A stretch of DNA of 64,000 nucleotides from Bradyrhizobium sp. WSM1417 (GTDB lineage Bacteria > Pseudomonadota > Alphaproteobacteria > Rhizobiales > Xanthobacteraceae). The DNA lies in contig NZ_KI911783.1 of the NCBI RefSeq assembly GCF_000515415.1, forward strand, positions 1,168,392 to 1,232,391. The letters run 5' to 3'. Both the position numbers and the translations under genes were made by a program. Position 1 is the first letter of the stretch; every line of letters begins with the position of its first letter. Positions 29,540-37,995 of the stretch are shown here, piece after piece. The notes under the pieces are model-generated. The model saw only the letters and a list, made by a program, of their open reading frames with translations, made no database searches and had not been told where the DNA came from.

Positions 29540-30898
29540 CTAGTTCGCTGCTTTGGGCCTGTCGGCCGTGGCCTTGTTGTCGCCGCCCGGCGTGGGGGCC
29601 GCGGAGGCGCTGTTCTTGATGCCGTGGAGCAAATCGTCGGCGAGCTTGAGCGCCTTGTCGTCCTTGGCGTCCGGCGGAACGTAGGACTGCGAGCCGGTCT
29701 TCTCGTCGCCGTCGTTCTTGAGATGGCCGCGCAGCGATGCTTCGCCCTTGGTGTCGGTGCGCGACTTCAGCTCGTCCGGAACGTCCTGCAGCACTTCGAT
29801 GTCGGGCACGATGCCCTTGGCCTGGATCGACTTGCCCGACGGCGTGTAGTAGCGCGCCGTGGTCAGACGCAGCGCGCCGTTGCCGGAGCCGAGCGGAATG
29901 ATGGTCTGCACCGAGCCCTTGCCGAACGAGCGCGTGCCGACGATGGTCGCACGCTTGTGGTCCTGCAGCGCGCCGGCGACGATCTCCGACGCCGAAGCCG
30001 AGCCGCCATTGACCAGCACGATGACAGGCTTGCCCTTGGTGAGGTCGCCGGTATGCGCGGTACGGCGCTGGGTCTCCTCGGCATTGCGGCCGCGGGTCGA
30101 GACGATCTCGCCCTTCTCCAGGAAGGAGTCGGAGACGGTGACCGCTTCCTCGAGCAGCCCGCCCGGGTTGTTGCGGAGGTCGATGACGTAGCCCTTCAGC
30201 TTGTCGCCGATCTGATTCGAGAGGTTGGCGACCTCGCGCTTCAGGCCTTCGGTGGTCTGCTCGTTGAAGGTGGTGATGCGGATATAGGCGATGTCGTCGG
30301 CCTCGATGCGGGCGCGCACCGAACGGACGCGGATGTTGTCGCGCACCAGCGTGACGTCGATCGGATTGTCCTGGCCTTTGCGGATGATCTTGAGCTTGAT
30401 CTTGGTGTTGACGGGGCCGCGCATCTTCTCGACCGCCTGGTTCAGGGTCAGACCCTGCACCGCTTCGTCGTCGAGATTGGTGATGATGTCGTTGGCCATG
30501 ACGCCGGCGCGCGAGGCCGGTGTGTCGTCGATCGGCGAGACCACCTTGATCAGGCCGTCTTCCATCGTGACTTCGATACCGAGGCCGCCGAACTCACCGC
30601 GGGTCTGCACCTGCATGTCGCGGAAGCTCTTGGCGTCCATGTAGCTCGAATGCGGATCGAGACCGGTGAGCATGCCGCTGATCGCGGATTCGATCAGCTT
30701 GGTGTCGTCGGGCTTCTCGACATAGTCCGAGCGCACGCGCTCGAAGACGTCGCCGAATAAATTGAGCTGGCGATAGGTGTCCGCGGTGGCGGCTCGCGCG
30801 CTGGAGCCCATGAAGACCGCGCGCGGTTGCGTCACGAACAGCGTCAGCGCCGCACCGGTGGCCGCGCTGAGGAGGATAACTGAAGTCTTGCGCATCAT
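29540..30898 (-). CDS. ctpA: Carboxyl-terminal processing protease (S41 family)
   Basis: Periplasmic serine protease of family S41. An N-terminal signal/anchor (VILLSAATGAALTLF) is followed by a PDZ domain (about 95-180, GGLGIEVTMEDGLIKVVSP) and the protease domain with the catalytic Ser in NGGSASASEIVAGAL and Lys in TRSFGKGSVQT, the Ser-Lys dyad. The C-terminus (after about 370) is a charged Lys/Asp-rich tail. Length 452 residues. Its ATG overlaps the stop of the upstream EnvC-like gene, so the two are coupled. Confidence 0.95.
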   Translation of the reverse strand: MMRKTSVILLSAATGAALTLFVTQPRAVFMGSSARAATADTYRQLNLFGDVFERVRSDYVEKPDDTKLIESAISGMLTGLDPHSSYMDAKSFRDMQVQTRGEFGGLGIEVTMEDGLIKVVSPIDDTPASRAGVMANDIITNLDDEAVQGLTLNQAVEKMRGPVNTKIKLKIIRKGQDNPIDVTLVRDNIRVRSVRARIEADDIAYIRITTFNEQTTEGLKREVANLSNQIGDKLKGYVIDLRNNPGGLLEEAVTVSDSFLEKGEIVSTRGRNAEETQRRTAHTGDLTKGKPVIVLVNGGSASASEIVAGALQDHKRATIVGTRSFGKGSVQTIIPLGSGNGALRLTTARYYTPSGKSIQAKGIVPDIEVLQDVPDELKSRTDTKGEASLRGHLKNDGDEKTGSQSYVPPDAKDDKALKLADDLLHGIKNSASAAPTPGGDNKATADRPKAAN

Positions 30899-32226
30899 CC
30901 GCGAACCTTCTCGCCTTCATTTGCGGCCCACCATGGGCCTGGATCGATTGGAGTGCCGTCTTTGCGGAACTCGACATAGAGCACAGGTTGACTCGCGTTC
31001 GTGGCGAGAATGGAGGCGACTTGAGAAGTCGACCCCATGGTCGCGACAGGCTCCCCCGTGAGCACAAACTGACCGATGTTGACCGAAATGCGCTCCATCC
31101 CGGCGATCAGCACATGATACCCGCCCCCGGCATTGAGGATCAAGAGTTGTCCATAGCTGCGGAAGGGGCCGGCATAGACAACCCAGCCATCACACGGCGT
31201 CGTGACCTGGGAGCCGGGCCTGGTCGCCAGCGAAATGCCCTTCTGGACCCCGCCGAGCCCGTCCGAACCGCCGAAATCCCTGATCTTGTTACCGTTAACC
31301 GGAAGAGGCAGCAGGCCCTTGGCCGCGGCGAAGGCCATCGCAGGGGTGGTCCGGGAACGGTCCTTGAAAGCGCCCGGGCCGGTCTTGGCGCTGGCGGCCG
31401 CGTTTGCAGCCGCCTTGGCCTCGGCCTGCCTGGCGGCCTCAGCCGCCTTCTCGGCCGCCTTGGCGGCACTTTGCAGATCCTGCTCCATCTTGGCGATCAG
31501 CCCCTGGAGATCGCCGACCTGTCGCGAGAGCGCGACGGCGCGCGCATTCTCGGCGTCGAGGTCCTTTTCACGCGACGCCTGCTGGCGCTGCCGCTCGTCG
31601 ACCAGAGCCGCGAGCCGGGTCTGGTCGTTACGCACCTTGTCGCGGTCGGAGGCGAGCTGGTCGCGCTCGGTCGCGATGGTCTTGCGCAAGGCCACGAGCT
31701 CGCCGAGCTCGCCCGCGATCTTCTCGGCGCGGCCGCGCAATTCCGGCACCACGGCTCCGAGCAGCATCGCCGTGCGCAGCGATTGCAGGGCATCCTCGGG
31801 CCGTACCAGAAGTGCCGGCGGCGTCCGCCTTCCGGCGCGCTGCAAGGCCGCCAGCACCTCGACGATGTCGGCGCGGCGTAAATCGAGCGAGCTGCGCATC
31901 GCCTGCTCGCGGCCGTTCAGCGATCGCAGCCGGGCTTCGGCCTCGTCGATCTTGGTCTCGACGGTGCGCACATTGGCGGCGGTGTCGATCAACTGTTGAT
32001 TGAGCTGGGTGCGGTCCTGGCCGAGCGAGGTGATCTCGGCCTTGAGCTTGGCCTGCGCTTCCTCCGCGCTCTTCTTGCTGGCGCGCGCGGCTTCGAGCTC
32101 CTGCTCGCGCTGCTTGATCGCATCGGGCGCGACGGCCGCAGTCTGCGGCGCAGGCGTCTGAGCTTGCGCGAGGCTTGCGCCGGCAACGCCAGCGATCAGC
32201 AGCAGGTTGAGGACAGGCGCTCGCAT
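30895..32226 (-). CDS. envC: EnvC-like murein hydrolase activator (degenerate LytM/M23)
   Basis: Periplasmic coiled-coil/LytM factor. Signal peptide about 1-23, coiled coils through about residue 270 (repeated QAxLKAEI/ARLRSL heptads), then an M23 domain (about 325-440). At the positions where active M23 peptidases have HxGxD and HxH zinc ligands, this protein has KGISLAT and YHVLIAG, so metal binding looks lost. This is as in E. coli EnvC, which activates amidases instead of cutting peptidoglycan. Start ATG 32226 is chosen over a TTG at 32238. It ends in ATGA overlap with ctpA. Confidence 0.88.
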   Translation of the reverse strand: MRAPVLNLLLIAGVAGASLAQAQTPAPQTAAVAPDAIKQREQELEAARASKKSAEEAQAKLKAEITSLGQDRTQLNQQLIDTAANVRTVETKIDEAEARLRSLNGREQAMRSSLDLRRADIVEVLAALQRAGRRTPPALLVRPEDALQSLRTAMLLGAVVPELRGRAEKIAGELGELVALRKTIATERDQLASDRDKVRNDQTRLAALVDERQRQQASREKDLDAENARAVALSRQVGDLQGLIAKMEQDLQSAAKAAEKAAEAARQAEAKAAANAAASAKTGPGAFKDRSRTTPAMAFAAAKGLLPLPVNGNKIRDFGGSDGLGGVQKGISLATRPGSQVTTPCDGWVVYAGPFRSYGQLLILNAGGGYHVLIAGMERISVNIGQFVLTGEPVATMGSTSQVASILATNASQPVLYVEFRKDGTPIDPGPWWAANEGEKVRG

Positions 32227-32259
32227 CGCTTTAGGCAAAGGTGCTCGTTGTGGCGCGGG

Positions 32260-32742
32260 TCACGCGCGGTGATAGGGGTGGCCGGCGAGAATGGTGGCGG
32301 CCCGATAAAGCTGTTCCAGAAGCATGACGCGGACCATTTGATGCGGCCAGGTCGCAGAGCCGAACGCGATCGCGAGCTTGGCCTTACGGCGCAATTCGGG
32401 CGAAAGTCCGTCCGCCCCTCCGATCATGAAGATAGTATGACCGGCACCCTCGTCGCGCCAGCGCCCGAGATGCCGTGCGAATACGGTCGAATCCAGATTT
32501 TGGCCGCGCTCGTCCAGCGCCACCAAGACCGATTTTTCGGGAACATGTGCGGAGATCGCCGCCGCCTCTTCGGCCATCCGCGTCGCGGTATCGCGCGCAC
32601 GGCTTTCGGGCAATTCGTGGACGGCGAGCTCGCGGAATCCGAGCTTGCGGCCGGCCTCGTCGAACCGCTCGAAATAGCGCTCGGCAAGCTCCCGTTCGGG
32701 GCCCTGCTTCAGCCGGCCCACCGCAATGACGGCTATGCGCAT
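32260..32742 (-). CDS. rlmH: 23S rRNA (pseudouridine(1915)-N(3))-methyltransferase
   Basis: SPOUT-family methyltransferase that modifies pseudouridine 1915 of 23S rRNA in the assembled ribosome. The N-terminus MRIAVIAVGRLKQGPERELAERY and the knotted SAM-binding end (FMIGGADGLSPELR, then AFGSATWPHQMVRVML, LYRA, HPYHR) are diagnostic. Length 160 residues from ATG 32742; the open frame before that is not conserved-looking. It follows rsfS on the same strand, the widespread rsfS-rlmH pairing. Confidence 0.95.
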   Translation of the reverse strand: MRIAVIAVGRLKQGPERELAERYFERFDEAGRKLGFRELAVHELPESRARDTATRMAEEAAAISAHVPEKSVLVALDERGQNLDSTVFARHLGRWRDEGAGHTIFMIGGADGLSPELRRKAKLAIAFGSATWPHQMVRVMLLEQLYRAATILAGHPYHRA

Positions 32743-32839
32743 GATATCTTCAGGGGTCGCGTTTTCTGGACCGCGCGCGATCTGCGCGCGCACGACGCTA
32801 GCATGCGCGTCAGCCGATTCGAAATCGGCCAGCAGCCTC

Positions 32840-33292
32840 TCAGATCGCCTTCGCCGCCCCTGGGCCCTGCGTGTACAATCTTTCGAGATTGTAGAACTCG
32901 CGGACCTCGGGTCTGAACACGTGCACGATCACATCGCCGGAATCGATCAGCACCCAGTCGCAATTGGGCAAGCCCTCGACGTGGATGTTCTTGATGCCGT
33001 TTTCCTTGAGGCCTTTGGCGACGTTCTCCGCGATCGCGCCAACGTGCCGGTTCACCCGGCCGGTGGTGACGATCATGTAGTCGGAGTAGGCCGATTTGCC
33101 GCGAAGGTCGATGGTGACCGTCTCTTCCGCCTTCATGTCGTCGAGGCGGGAGAGGATCAGGCTCAGCGTCTTGTCGGCGTCGGGTTGCGCCTTCAAGGCC
33201 GCAGCTTTGGTCGATGTTTTACGCGTCGGCTTGGCAACCTTGGGTAAAACAGACTTCGGTGAAGCCGTCTTGGGTGAGGCTGTCTTGGACAA
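32840..33292 (-). CDS. rsfS: Ribosome silencing factor RsfS
   Basis: Binds ribosomal protein L14 and blocks subunit joining. The conserved core starts at about residue 42 (LSLILSRLDDMKAEETVTIDL), with SAYSDYMIVTTGRVNRHVGAIAENV and GDVIVHVFRPEVREFYNLERLY. The first 40 residues are a basic, repetitive tail (KTASPKTASPK, then PKVAKPTRKTSTK). No ATG is available in frame before the core; TTG at 33292 gives 150 residues and is the most plausible start. It lies between rlmH and nadD. Confidence 0.9.
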   Translation of the reverse strand: MSKTASPKTASPKSVLPKVAKPTRKTSTKAAALKAQPDADKTLSLILSRLDDMKAEETVTIDLRGKSAYSDYMIVTTGRVNRHVGAIAENVAKGLKENGIKNIHVEGLPNCDWVLIDSGDVIVHVFRPEVREFYNLERLYTQGPGAAKAI

Positions 33293-33433
33293 TACAGATG
33301 TGGTCAGGGACCATTCCTTTCACTGTATCGCGAACGCCGAATCCGGCGCTCACTGGTTACACTACATCATGTGGGGTTAAGGGTTTCAATATGCCAGAGA
33401 GCCCGAAGTCCGAACGCGTACGCACAATCTGAC

Positions 33434-34078
33434 TCACTTCGTACCTTTCCAGCTTCCGTCCGGGTTCCGTAAGCCGGTCGACGAGAGATTCAGCTTCATA
33501 CCTGTCAGGAATACCCAAGCCGGGGCGGCCCGATCCGCAAGCAATGGCGCCTCGTTCTCCGGCATCCGATAGCGCCTGAGCGCCTGGGCGGCGGGAGAGG
33601 CGAGGGCACGAAAACTCTGTGGCGGGCGGTCGATGACCGCGATCGGCACCTGATCGGCGATGCGCCGCCAGTGCTGCCAACGATGGAATTGAGCGAGGTT
33701 GTCGGCGCCCATGATCCAGACAAAGCGCAAGCCCGAGAGGCGGCGGCGCAAGGTGTTGATCGTATCGATGGTATAGCGCGTGCGAATGACGGATTCGAGA
33801 CAGCTCACCTCGATCCTGGGATCGTCGGCCATTTCGCGCGCCGCCTGCATGCGCGCGCCGAGCTCGTGCAGAGCGCCGTTCTCCTTCAGCGGATTGCCTG
33901 GCGTCACCAGCCACCACACCCGATCGAGCTGGAGACGTTTCAGCGCGAACTGGCTAATCGCGCGATGGGCCTGGTGCGGCGGGTTGAATGAGCCGCCGAG
34001 CAGGCCGATGCGCATCCCCGAAGTGTGGGGCGGTATGGCCTGCGCGAAGAAACGTGGCGCGACGAAATTGTTGCTCAA
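33434..34078 (-). CDS. nadD: Nicotinate-nucleotide adenylyltransferase
   Basis: Converts nicotinate mononucleotide to deamido-NAD in NAD synthesis. The nucleotidyltransferase signature [11 protein letters not shown] and the C-terminal SSTGLR motif (family ISSTxIR) are both seen. The first 21 residues up to [10 protein letters not shown] depend on a TTG start at 34078; ATG 34015 would give a minimal enzyme. I keep the longer form because rhizobial NadD proteins often carry such an extension. The gene sits in the proB-proA-nadD-rsfS-rlmH series, all on the minus strand. Confidence 0.92.
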   Translation of the reverse strand: MSNNFVAPRFFAQAIPPHTSGMRIGLLGGSFNPPHQAHRAISQFALKRLQLDRVWWLVTPGNPLKENGALHELGARMQAAREMADDPRIEVSCLESVIRTRYTIDTINTLRRRLSGLRFVWIMGADNLAQFHRWQHWRRIADQVPIAVIDRPPQSFRALASPAAQALRRYRMPENEAPLLADRAAPAWVFLTGMKLNLSSTGLRNPDGSWKGTK

Positions 34079-34098
34079 TGCCCCGCGCCTTGCGTCGT

Positions 34099-35394
34099 CT
34101 ACGGCCGCGTCTGCCCGGTACCGTGAACGCGATATTTGAAGCTCGTGAGCTGCTCGGCGCCCACCGGGCCGCGGGCATGGAATCTGCCGGTGGCGATGCC
34201 GATCTCGGCACCGAAGCCGAACTCGCCGCCGTCGGCGAACTGCGTCGAGGCGTTGTGCAGCACGATCGCGGAATCGACCTCGCTCAGGAATTTTTTCGCA
34301 GTAGTTTCGTCGGCGCTCACGATCGCATCGGTATGATGCGAGCCGTGGTTCTGGATATGCGCAATCGCGCCGTCGACGCCGTCCACCACCTTCGCTGCGA
34401 TGATCGCATCGAGATATTCAGTGTCCCAATCGTCCGCGCTCGCGGGCTTGACGCGCGCATCGGTCTTTTGCACGGCCTCGTCGCCACGCACTTCGCAGCC
34501 GGCCTCGATCAGCATCTCGATCAGCGGCTTCAGGTTTTTGCCGGCAGCGGCGCGATCGACCAGCAGCGTCTCGGCGGCGCCGCAGACACCGGTGCGGCGC
34601 ATCTTGGCGTTGAGCACGATCGATTTCGCCATGGCGAGGTCGGCGCTGCCGTCGATATAGACGTGATTGACGCCTTCGAGATGCGCGAACACCGGCACGC
34701 GCGCTTCCTGCTCGACACGTGCGACGAGGCTCTTGCCTCCGCGCGGCACGATCACGTCGACGGCGCCGTTCAATCCCGACAGCATCATGCCCACCGCCGC
34801 GCGGTCGCGCGTCGGCACCCGCGTGATTGCGGCCTCGGGGAGGCCCGCTTCGCGCAGGCCCTGCACCAGGCAGTCATGGATCGCGCGGCAGGAGCGGAAA
34901 CTGTCGGAGCCGCCGCGCAGGATCACGGCATTGCCCGACTTCAGGCACAGCACGCCAGCGTCCGCCGCAACGTTCGGCCGGCTCTCGAAAATCACGCCGA
35001 CGACGCCGAGCGGCACGCGCACGCGCTCGATGGTCATGCCGTTCGGCCGTTGCCAGCTCTCGGTGACGATGCCGACCGGATCGGCAATGCCGCGCACGAT
35101 GCCGATGCCCTCGGCCATGCCCTCGACCCGCGCCGGCGTCAGCGTCAGGCGGTCGATGAAGGACGAGGTGGCGTTGCCGGAGGCGCGGGCCTCGGTGACG
35201 TCCTCGGCATTGGCGGCAAGGATCGCGGCCGCGTTGTTGCGGATCGCCCGCTCCATGGCCTCGAGTGCCCGGTTCTTCTGCTCCGGCGGCGCCAGCGCCA
35301 GCACGCGCGCGGCAGCGCGGGCACGGGTACCGAGATCGGTCATCAGCGCCTGAAGATCGGCATTGCCGTCGACGGCTTTGAGGGGGGCGGCCAT
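34099..35394 (-). CDS. proA: Gamma-glutamyl phosphate reductase
   Basis: Second enzyme of proline synthesis, reducing gamma-glutamyl phosphate to glutamate semialdehyde with NADPH. The aldehyde-dehydrogenase-type fold is clear: [21 protein letters not shown], and the catalytic cysteine in [15 protein letters not shown]. Length 431 residues. It is downstream of proB with a 187-bp gap holding a palindromic hairpin, and 20 bp upstream of nadD, so it is probably cotranscribed with nadD. Confidence 0.97.
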   Translation of the reverse strand: MAAPLKAVDGNADLQALMTDLGTRARAAARVLALAPPEQKNRALEAMERAIRNNAAAILAANAEDVTEARASGNATSSFIDRLTLTPARVEGMAEGIGIVRGIADPVGIVTESWQRPNGMTIERVRVPLGVVGVIFESRPNVAADAGVLCLKSGNAVILRGGSDSFRSCRAIHDCLVQGLREAGLPEAAITRVPTRDRAAVGMMLSGLNGAVDVIVPRGGKSLVARVEQEARVPVFAHLEGVNHVYIDGSADLAMAKSIVLNAKMRRTGVCGAAETLLVDRAAAGKNLKPLIEMLIEAGCEVRGDEAVQKTDARVKPASADDWDTEYLDAIIAAKVVDGVDGAIAHIQNHGSHHTDAIVSADETTAKKFLSEVDSAIVLHNASTQFADGGEFGFGAEIGIATGRFHARGPVGAEQLTSFKYRVHGTGQTRP

Positions 35395-35521
35395 GGGAGT
35401 TTCAACCTTCTGCTAAGGCAGTGTCCTAGCACGGAAATCCCGCTTTTGCGAAGGGCGGGGCGGGTATGGCAGGGCTTCACGTGCCAGACGGCAGCTCGGT
35501 CAATGGCCTAGCTCCGGCGTT

Positions 35522-35544
35522 ATGGCCGGGCTTGACCCGGCCAT
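35522..35544. repeat. REP-like hairpin between proB and proA
   Basis: ATGGCCGGG (35522-35530) pairs with CCCGGCCAT (35536-35544) around loop CTTGA. It is followed by CCACGC, as in the end halves of other Bradyrhizobium-type palindromic repeats in this window. The rest of the proB-proA gap shows nothing else. Confidence 0.7.
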
Positions 35545-35581
35545 CCACGCTCGGCCCGCGCCTGCTCGGATGCCTTAGCGC

Positions 35582-36703
35582 CTACCCGCCCATCACCAGA
35601 TCATCGCGGTGGATCATCTCGGACCTCCCGCTGATGCCGAGGATGGCCATCACATCCGGGGAGGAGCGGCCCTTGATCCGCTCGGCATCGTCGGCATCAT
35701 AGGCGATCAGTCCGCGGCCGACCTCGCTGGTGTCGGGGCCGCGCACGATCACGGCGTCGCCGCGGGCGAACTGGCCCTCGACCTTGATCACGCCGGCCGG
35801 CAGCAGGCTGGCGCCCGCGCGCAACGCCGCGACCGCGCCGGCGTCGATGGTCAGGGTGCCCTTCGGCTCCAGCGAGCCTGCGATCCAGCGCTTTCGCGAG
35901 GTGATGGGATTGGCCGGCGTCAGGAACCAGGTGCAGCGGCCGCCATCGGCGACCGCCTGAAGCGGATGCTCGATCTTGCCCGAGGCGATCAGCATATGCG
36001 TGCCGCCGGTGGTCGCGATTTTTGCGGCTTCGACCTTGGTGCGCATGCCGCCACGCGATAGCTCGGACTCGGCGTCGCCTGCCACAGCCTCGATCTCCGA
36101 GGAGATGCTGTCGACGACGGGAATGAGCTTGGCGTTCGGGTTGTTCTTCGGCGGGGCGTCGTAAAGCCCGTCGATGTCGGACAGCAGCACCAGCAGGTCG
36201 GCGCTCGCCATGGTGGCGACGCGCGCGGCGAGACGGTCATTGTCGCCGTAGCGGATCTCGTTGGTGGCGACCGTGTCGTTCTCGTTGATCACGGGGATTG
36301 CGCGCCACTCCAGCAGCTTGCCGATGGTGGAGCGCGCGTTGAGATAGCGGCGGCGCTCCTCGGTGTCCTGCAGCGTCACCAGGATCTGGCCGGCGCCGAT
36401 GCCGTGGGCGCCAAGCACCTCCGACCAGATGCGGGCCAGCGCGATCTGACCGACGGCAGCGGCCGCCTGGCTCTCCTCCAGCTTCAGCGGGCCGCGCGGC
36501 AATTTCAGGCGGCTGCGGCCGAGCGCGATCGAGCCGGAGGAGACGACGAGAACGTCACGCCCCTCGCGATGCAGCTTGGCCATATCGTCGGCGAGCGCGG
36601 CAAGCCAGGACGCACGCACCTCGCCCTTGTCGGAATCGACCAGCAGCGCGGAGCCGACCTTGACGACGATGCGGCGGAATTGACTGAGTTCGGGGCTGGC
36701 CAT
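35582..36703 (-). CDS. proB: Glutamate 5-kinase (with PUA domain)
   Basis: First enzyme of proline synthesis. The amino-acid-kinase domain occupies about 1-260 ([63 protein letters not shown]), and the C-terminal PUA domain about 285-365 ([16 protein letters not shown]). Length 373 residues, the normal two-domain form subject to proline feedback in the family. In many rhizobia it directly follows obgE; here two other genes lie between them. Confidence 0.97.
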   Translation of the reverse strand: MASPELSQFRRIVVKVGSALLVDSDKGEVRASWLAALADDMAKLHREGRDVLVVSSGSIALGRSRLKLPRGPLKLEESQAAAAVGQIALARIWSEVLGAHGIGAGQILVTLQDTEERRRYLNARSTIGKLLEWRAIPVINENDTVATNEIRYGDNDRLAARVATMASADLLVLLSDIDGLYDAPPKNNPNAKLIPVVDSISSEIEAVAGDAESELSRGGMRTKVEAAKIATTGGTHMLIASGKIEHPLQAVADGGRCTWFLTPANPITSRKRWIAGSLEPKGTLTIDAGAVAALRAGASLLPAGVIKVEGQFARGDAVIVRGPDTSEVGRGLIAYDADDAERIKGRSSPDVMAILGISGRSEMIHRDDLVMGG

Positions 36704-36868
36704 GTGTGTATGTGGTGCATGTATGTGCTGGAGAGCGGCGCCGGTAAGGCCTGCTTTTGCAGCAGGACGATGGCCGGCGCAAGGCGGCAGCCCGGTAAAC
36801 GGCGCTTGTCCGGAGCGCCCGTCTGGCTCTAACTGTCGTCAATCAAAATGGGCTCAAAGAGGAAACCA

Positions 36869-37834
36869 ATGGATCGCCGCAACTTCATCGCCGGATGCCT
36901 CGGGTTGCCGTTGTTGGCGCAGGTGGGCGGGTCGCAAGCACAGGCCGGGCTGACGAAAATGATCTTCCCGTTCGCGGCGGGAGCGGGCGGCGACACGCTG
37001 TGCCGGCTGATCGCGCAGGAGATGGCGCCGGCGCTGCAACGGACGATGGTGGTCGAGAACCGCACCGGCGGTGACGGCCTGATCGGCATCAAGGCGGTGA
37101 AGGGGGGAAGCCCGGACGGCAGCATGGTGCTGGTGACGACCGGGCCGACGATGTACCTGCTGCCGATGGTGGAGACGACCCCGAGCTTCGATACCGCAAA
37201 GGATTTCGTCCCGGTCTCGCTGCTGGCGCGGTTTGAGTTCGCCGTCGTCATCAGTCCGACGATCGATGCCGCGGATTTCAAGGGATTTGTCGCCTGGCTG
37301 AAGGCGCATCCGGACAAGGCGTCGTTCGGCGTGCCGAGCAACGGCACCATCCCGCATTTCATGGGCTCCAAGCTCGAGAAGGATCTCGGCATTGCCATGA
37401 CGCGCGTGCCCTATCGGGGCAGCGCGCCCATCCTCAACGACATCATCGGCGGTCATGTCTCCTTCGGCATCGTCACATTGGCGGATGCGCTGCCGCAGCA
37501 TCGCGCTAAGGGCGTGAAGATCATCGCGGTCGCGAGCGCCGAACGTTCGCCGTTTGCTCTGGAAGTCCCGACGCTGAAGGAGAGCGGCATCGATCTCGTC
37601 GCCGACGCCTGGTACGGCATGTGGCTTCCCGCCGGCAGCCCGCCGGAATTCGCGAGCAAGCTCGGCGCGGCCGCAAGCGCAGCGCTCGCCAAGCCCGAGG
37701 TGAAGGAAAAGCTCACCGCAATCGGGCTGATCCCGGTCGGCAGCAGCGCGGAAGGTCTGACCAAGGAGCTCGCCGCAAACACCGCGTTCTGGCAGCCGAT
37801 CGTGAAGGCGACGGGATACAAGATCGAGAATTGA
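36869..37834 (+). CDS. Tripartite tricarboxylate transporter substrate-binding protein (Bug/TctC family)
   Basis: Periplasmic binding protein of the Bug family. The start MDRRNFIAGCLG has a twin-arginine-like motif followed by a hydrophobic segment and cleavage near SQAQA. The family hallmarks KMIFPFAAGAGGDTLCRLIAQ, VENRTGGDGLIG and YRGSAPILNDIIGGHV are present. ATG 36869 follows AAAGAGGA at good spacing, giving 321 residues. There is no TctA/TctB membrane partner nearby, so it is an orphan receptor. It faces a sulfatase-like gene convergently, with an organic anion ligand expected for the family. Confidence 0.92.
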   Translation: MDRRNFIAGCLGLPLLAQVGGSQAQAGLTKMIFPFAAGAGGDTLCRLIAQEMAPALQRTMVVENRTGGDGLIGIKAVKGGSPDGSMVLVTTGPTMYLLPMVETTPSFDTAKDFVPVSLLARFEFAVVISPTIDAADFKGFVAWLKAHPDKASFGVPSNGTIPHFMGSKLEKDLGIAMTRVPYRGSAPILNDIIGGHVSFGIVTLADALPQHRAKGVKIIAVASAERSPFALEVPTLKESGIDLVADAWYGMWLPAGSPPEFASKLGAAASAALAKPEVKEKLTAIGLIPVGSSAEGLTKELAANTAFWQPIVKATGYKIEN

Positions 37835-37849
37835 GTAGCTGTTTCGTCT

Positions 37850-37986
37850 CCCTCTCCCCGTTCTTACGGGGAGAGGGCGGGGTGAGGGGCATGCTTCTGC
37901 AAAGACGCTGAGAAATGGACTCGCGGAGAGTCCCCCTCACCCGCCGCGCTTCGCGCGTCGGCCTCTCCCCGCAGGCGGGGAGAGGC
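37850..37986. repeat. CTCTCCCC-type palindromic repeat between convergent genes
   Basis: Two hairpins, CCCTCTCCCC/GGGGAGAGGG (37850-37877) and GCCTCTCCCCGC/GCGGGGAGAGGC (37961-37986), with inner complementary segments GGGGTGAGGGGC and CCCCTCACCCGC, so the block also folds as one large structure. It fills the gap between the stops of the Bug gene and the sulfatase-like gene and may serve as a shared terminator. A different family from the CCGGGAC repeats. Confidence 0.8.
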
Positions 37987-37995
37987 GAAGAGAAC

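Noticed and set aside
33357..33917. A 186-codon minus-strand frame overlapping nadD
   Set aside because: A shifted frame of nadD; nadD itself has the complete family motifs.
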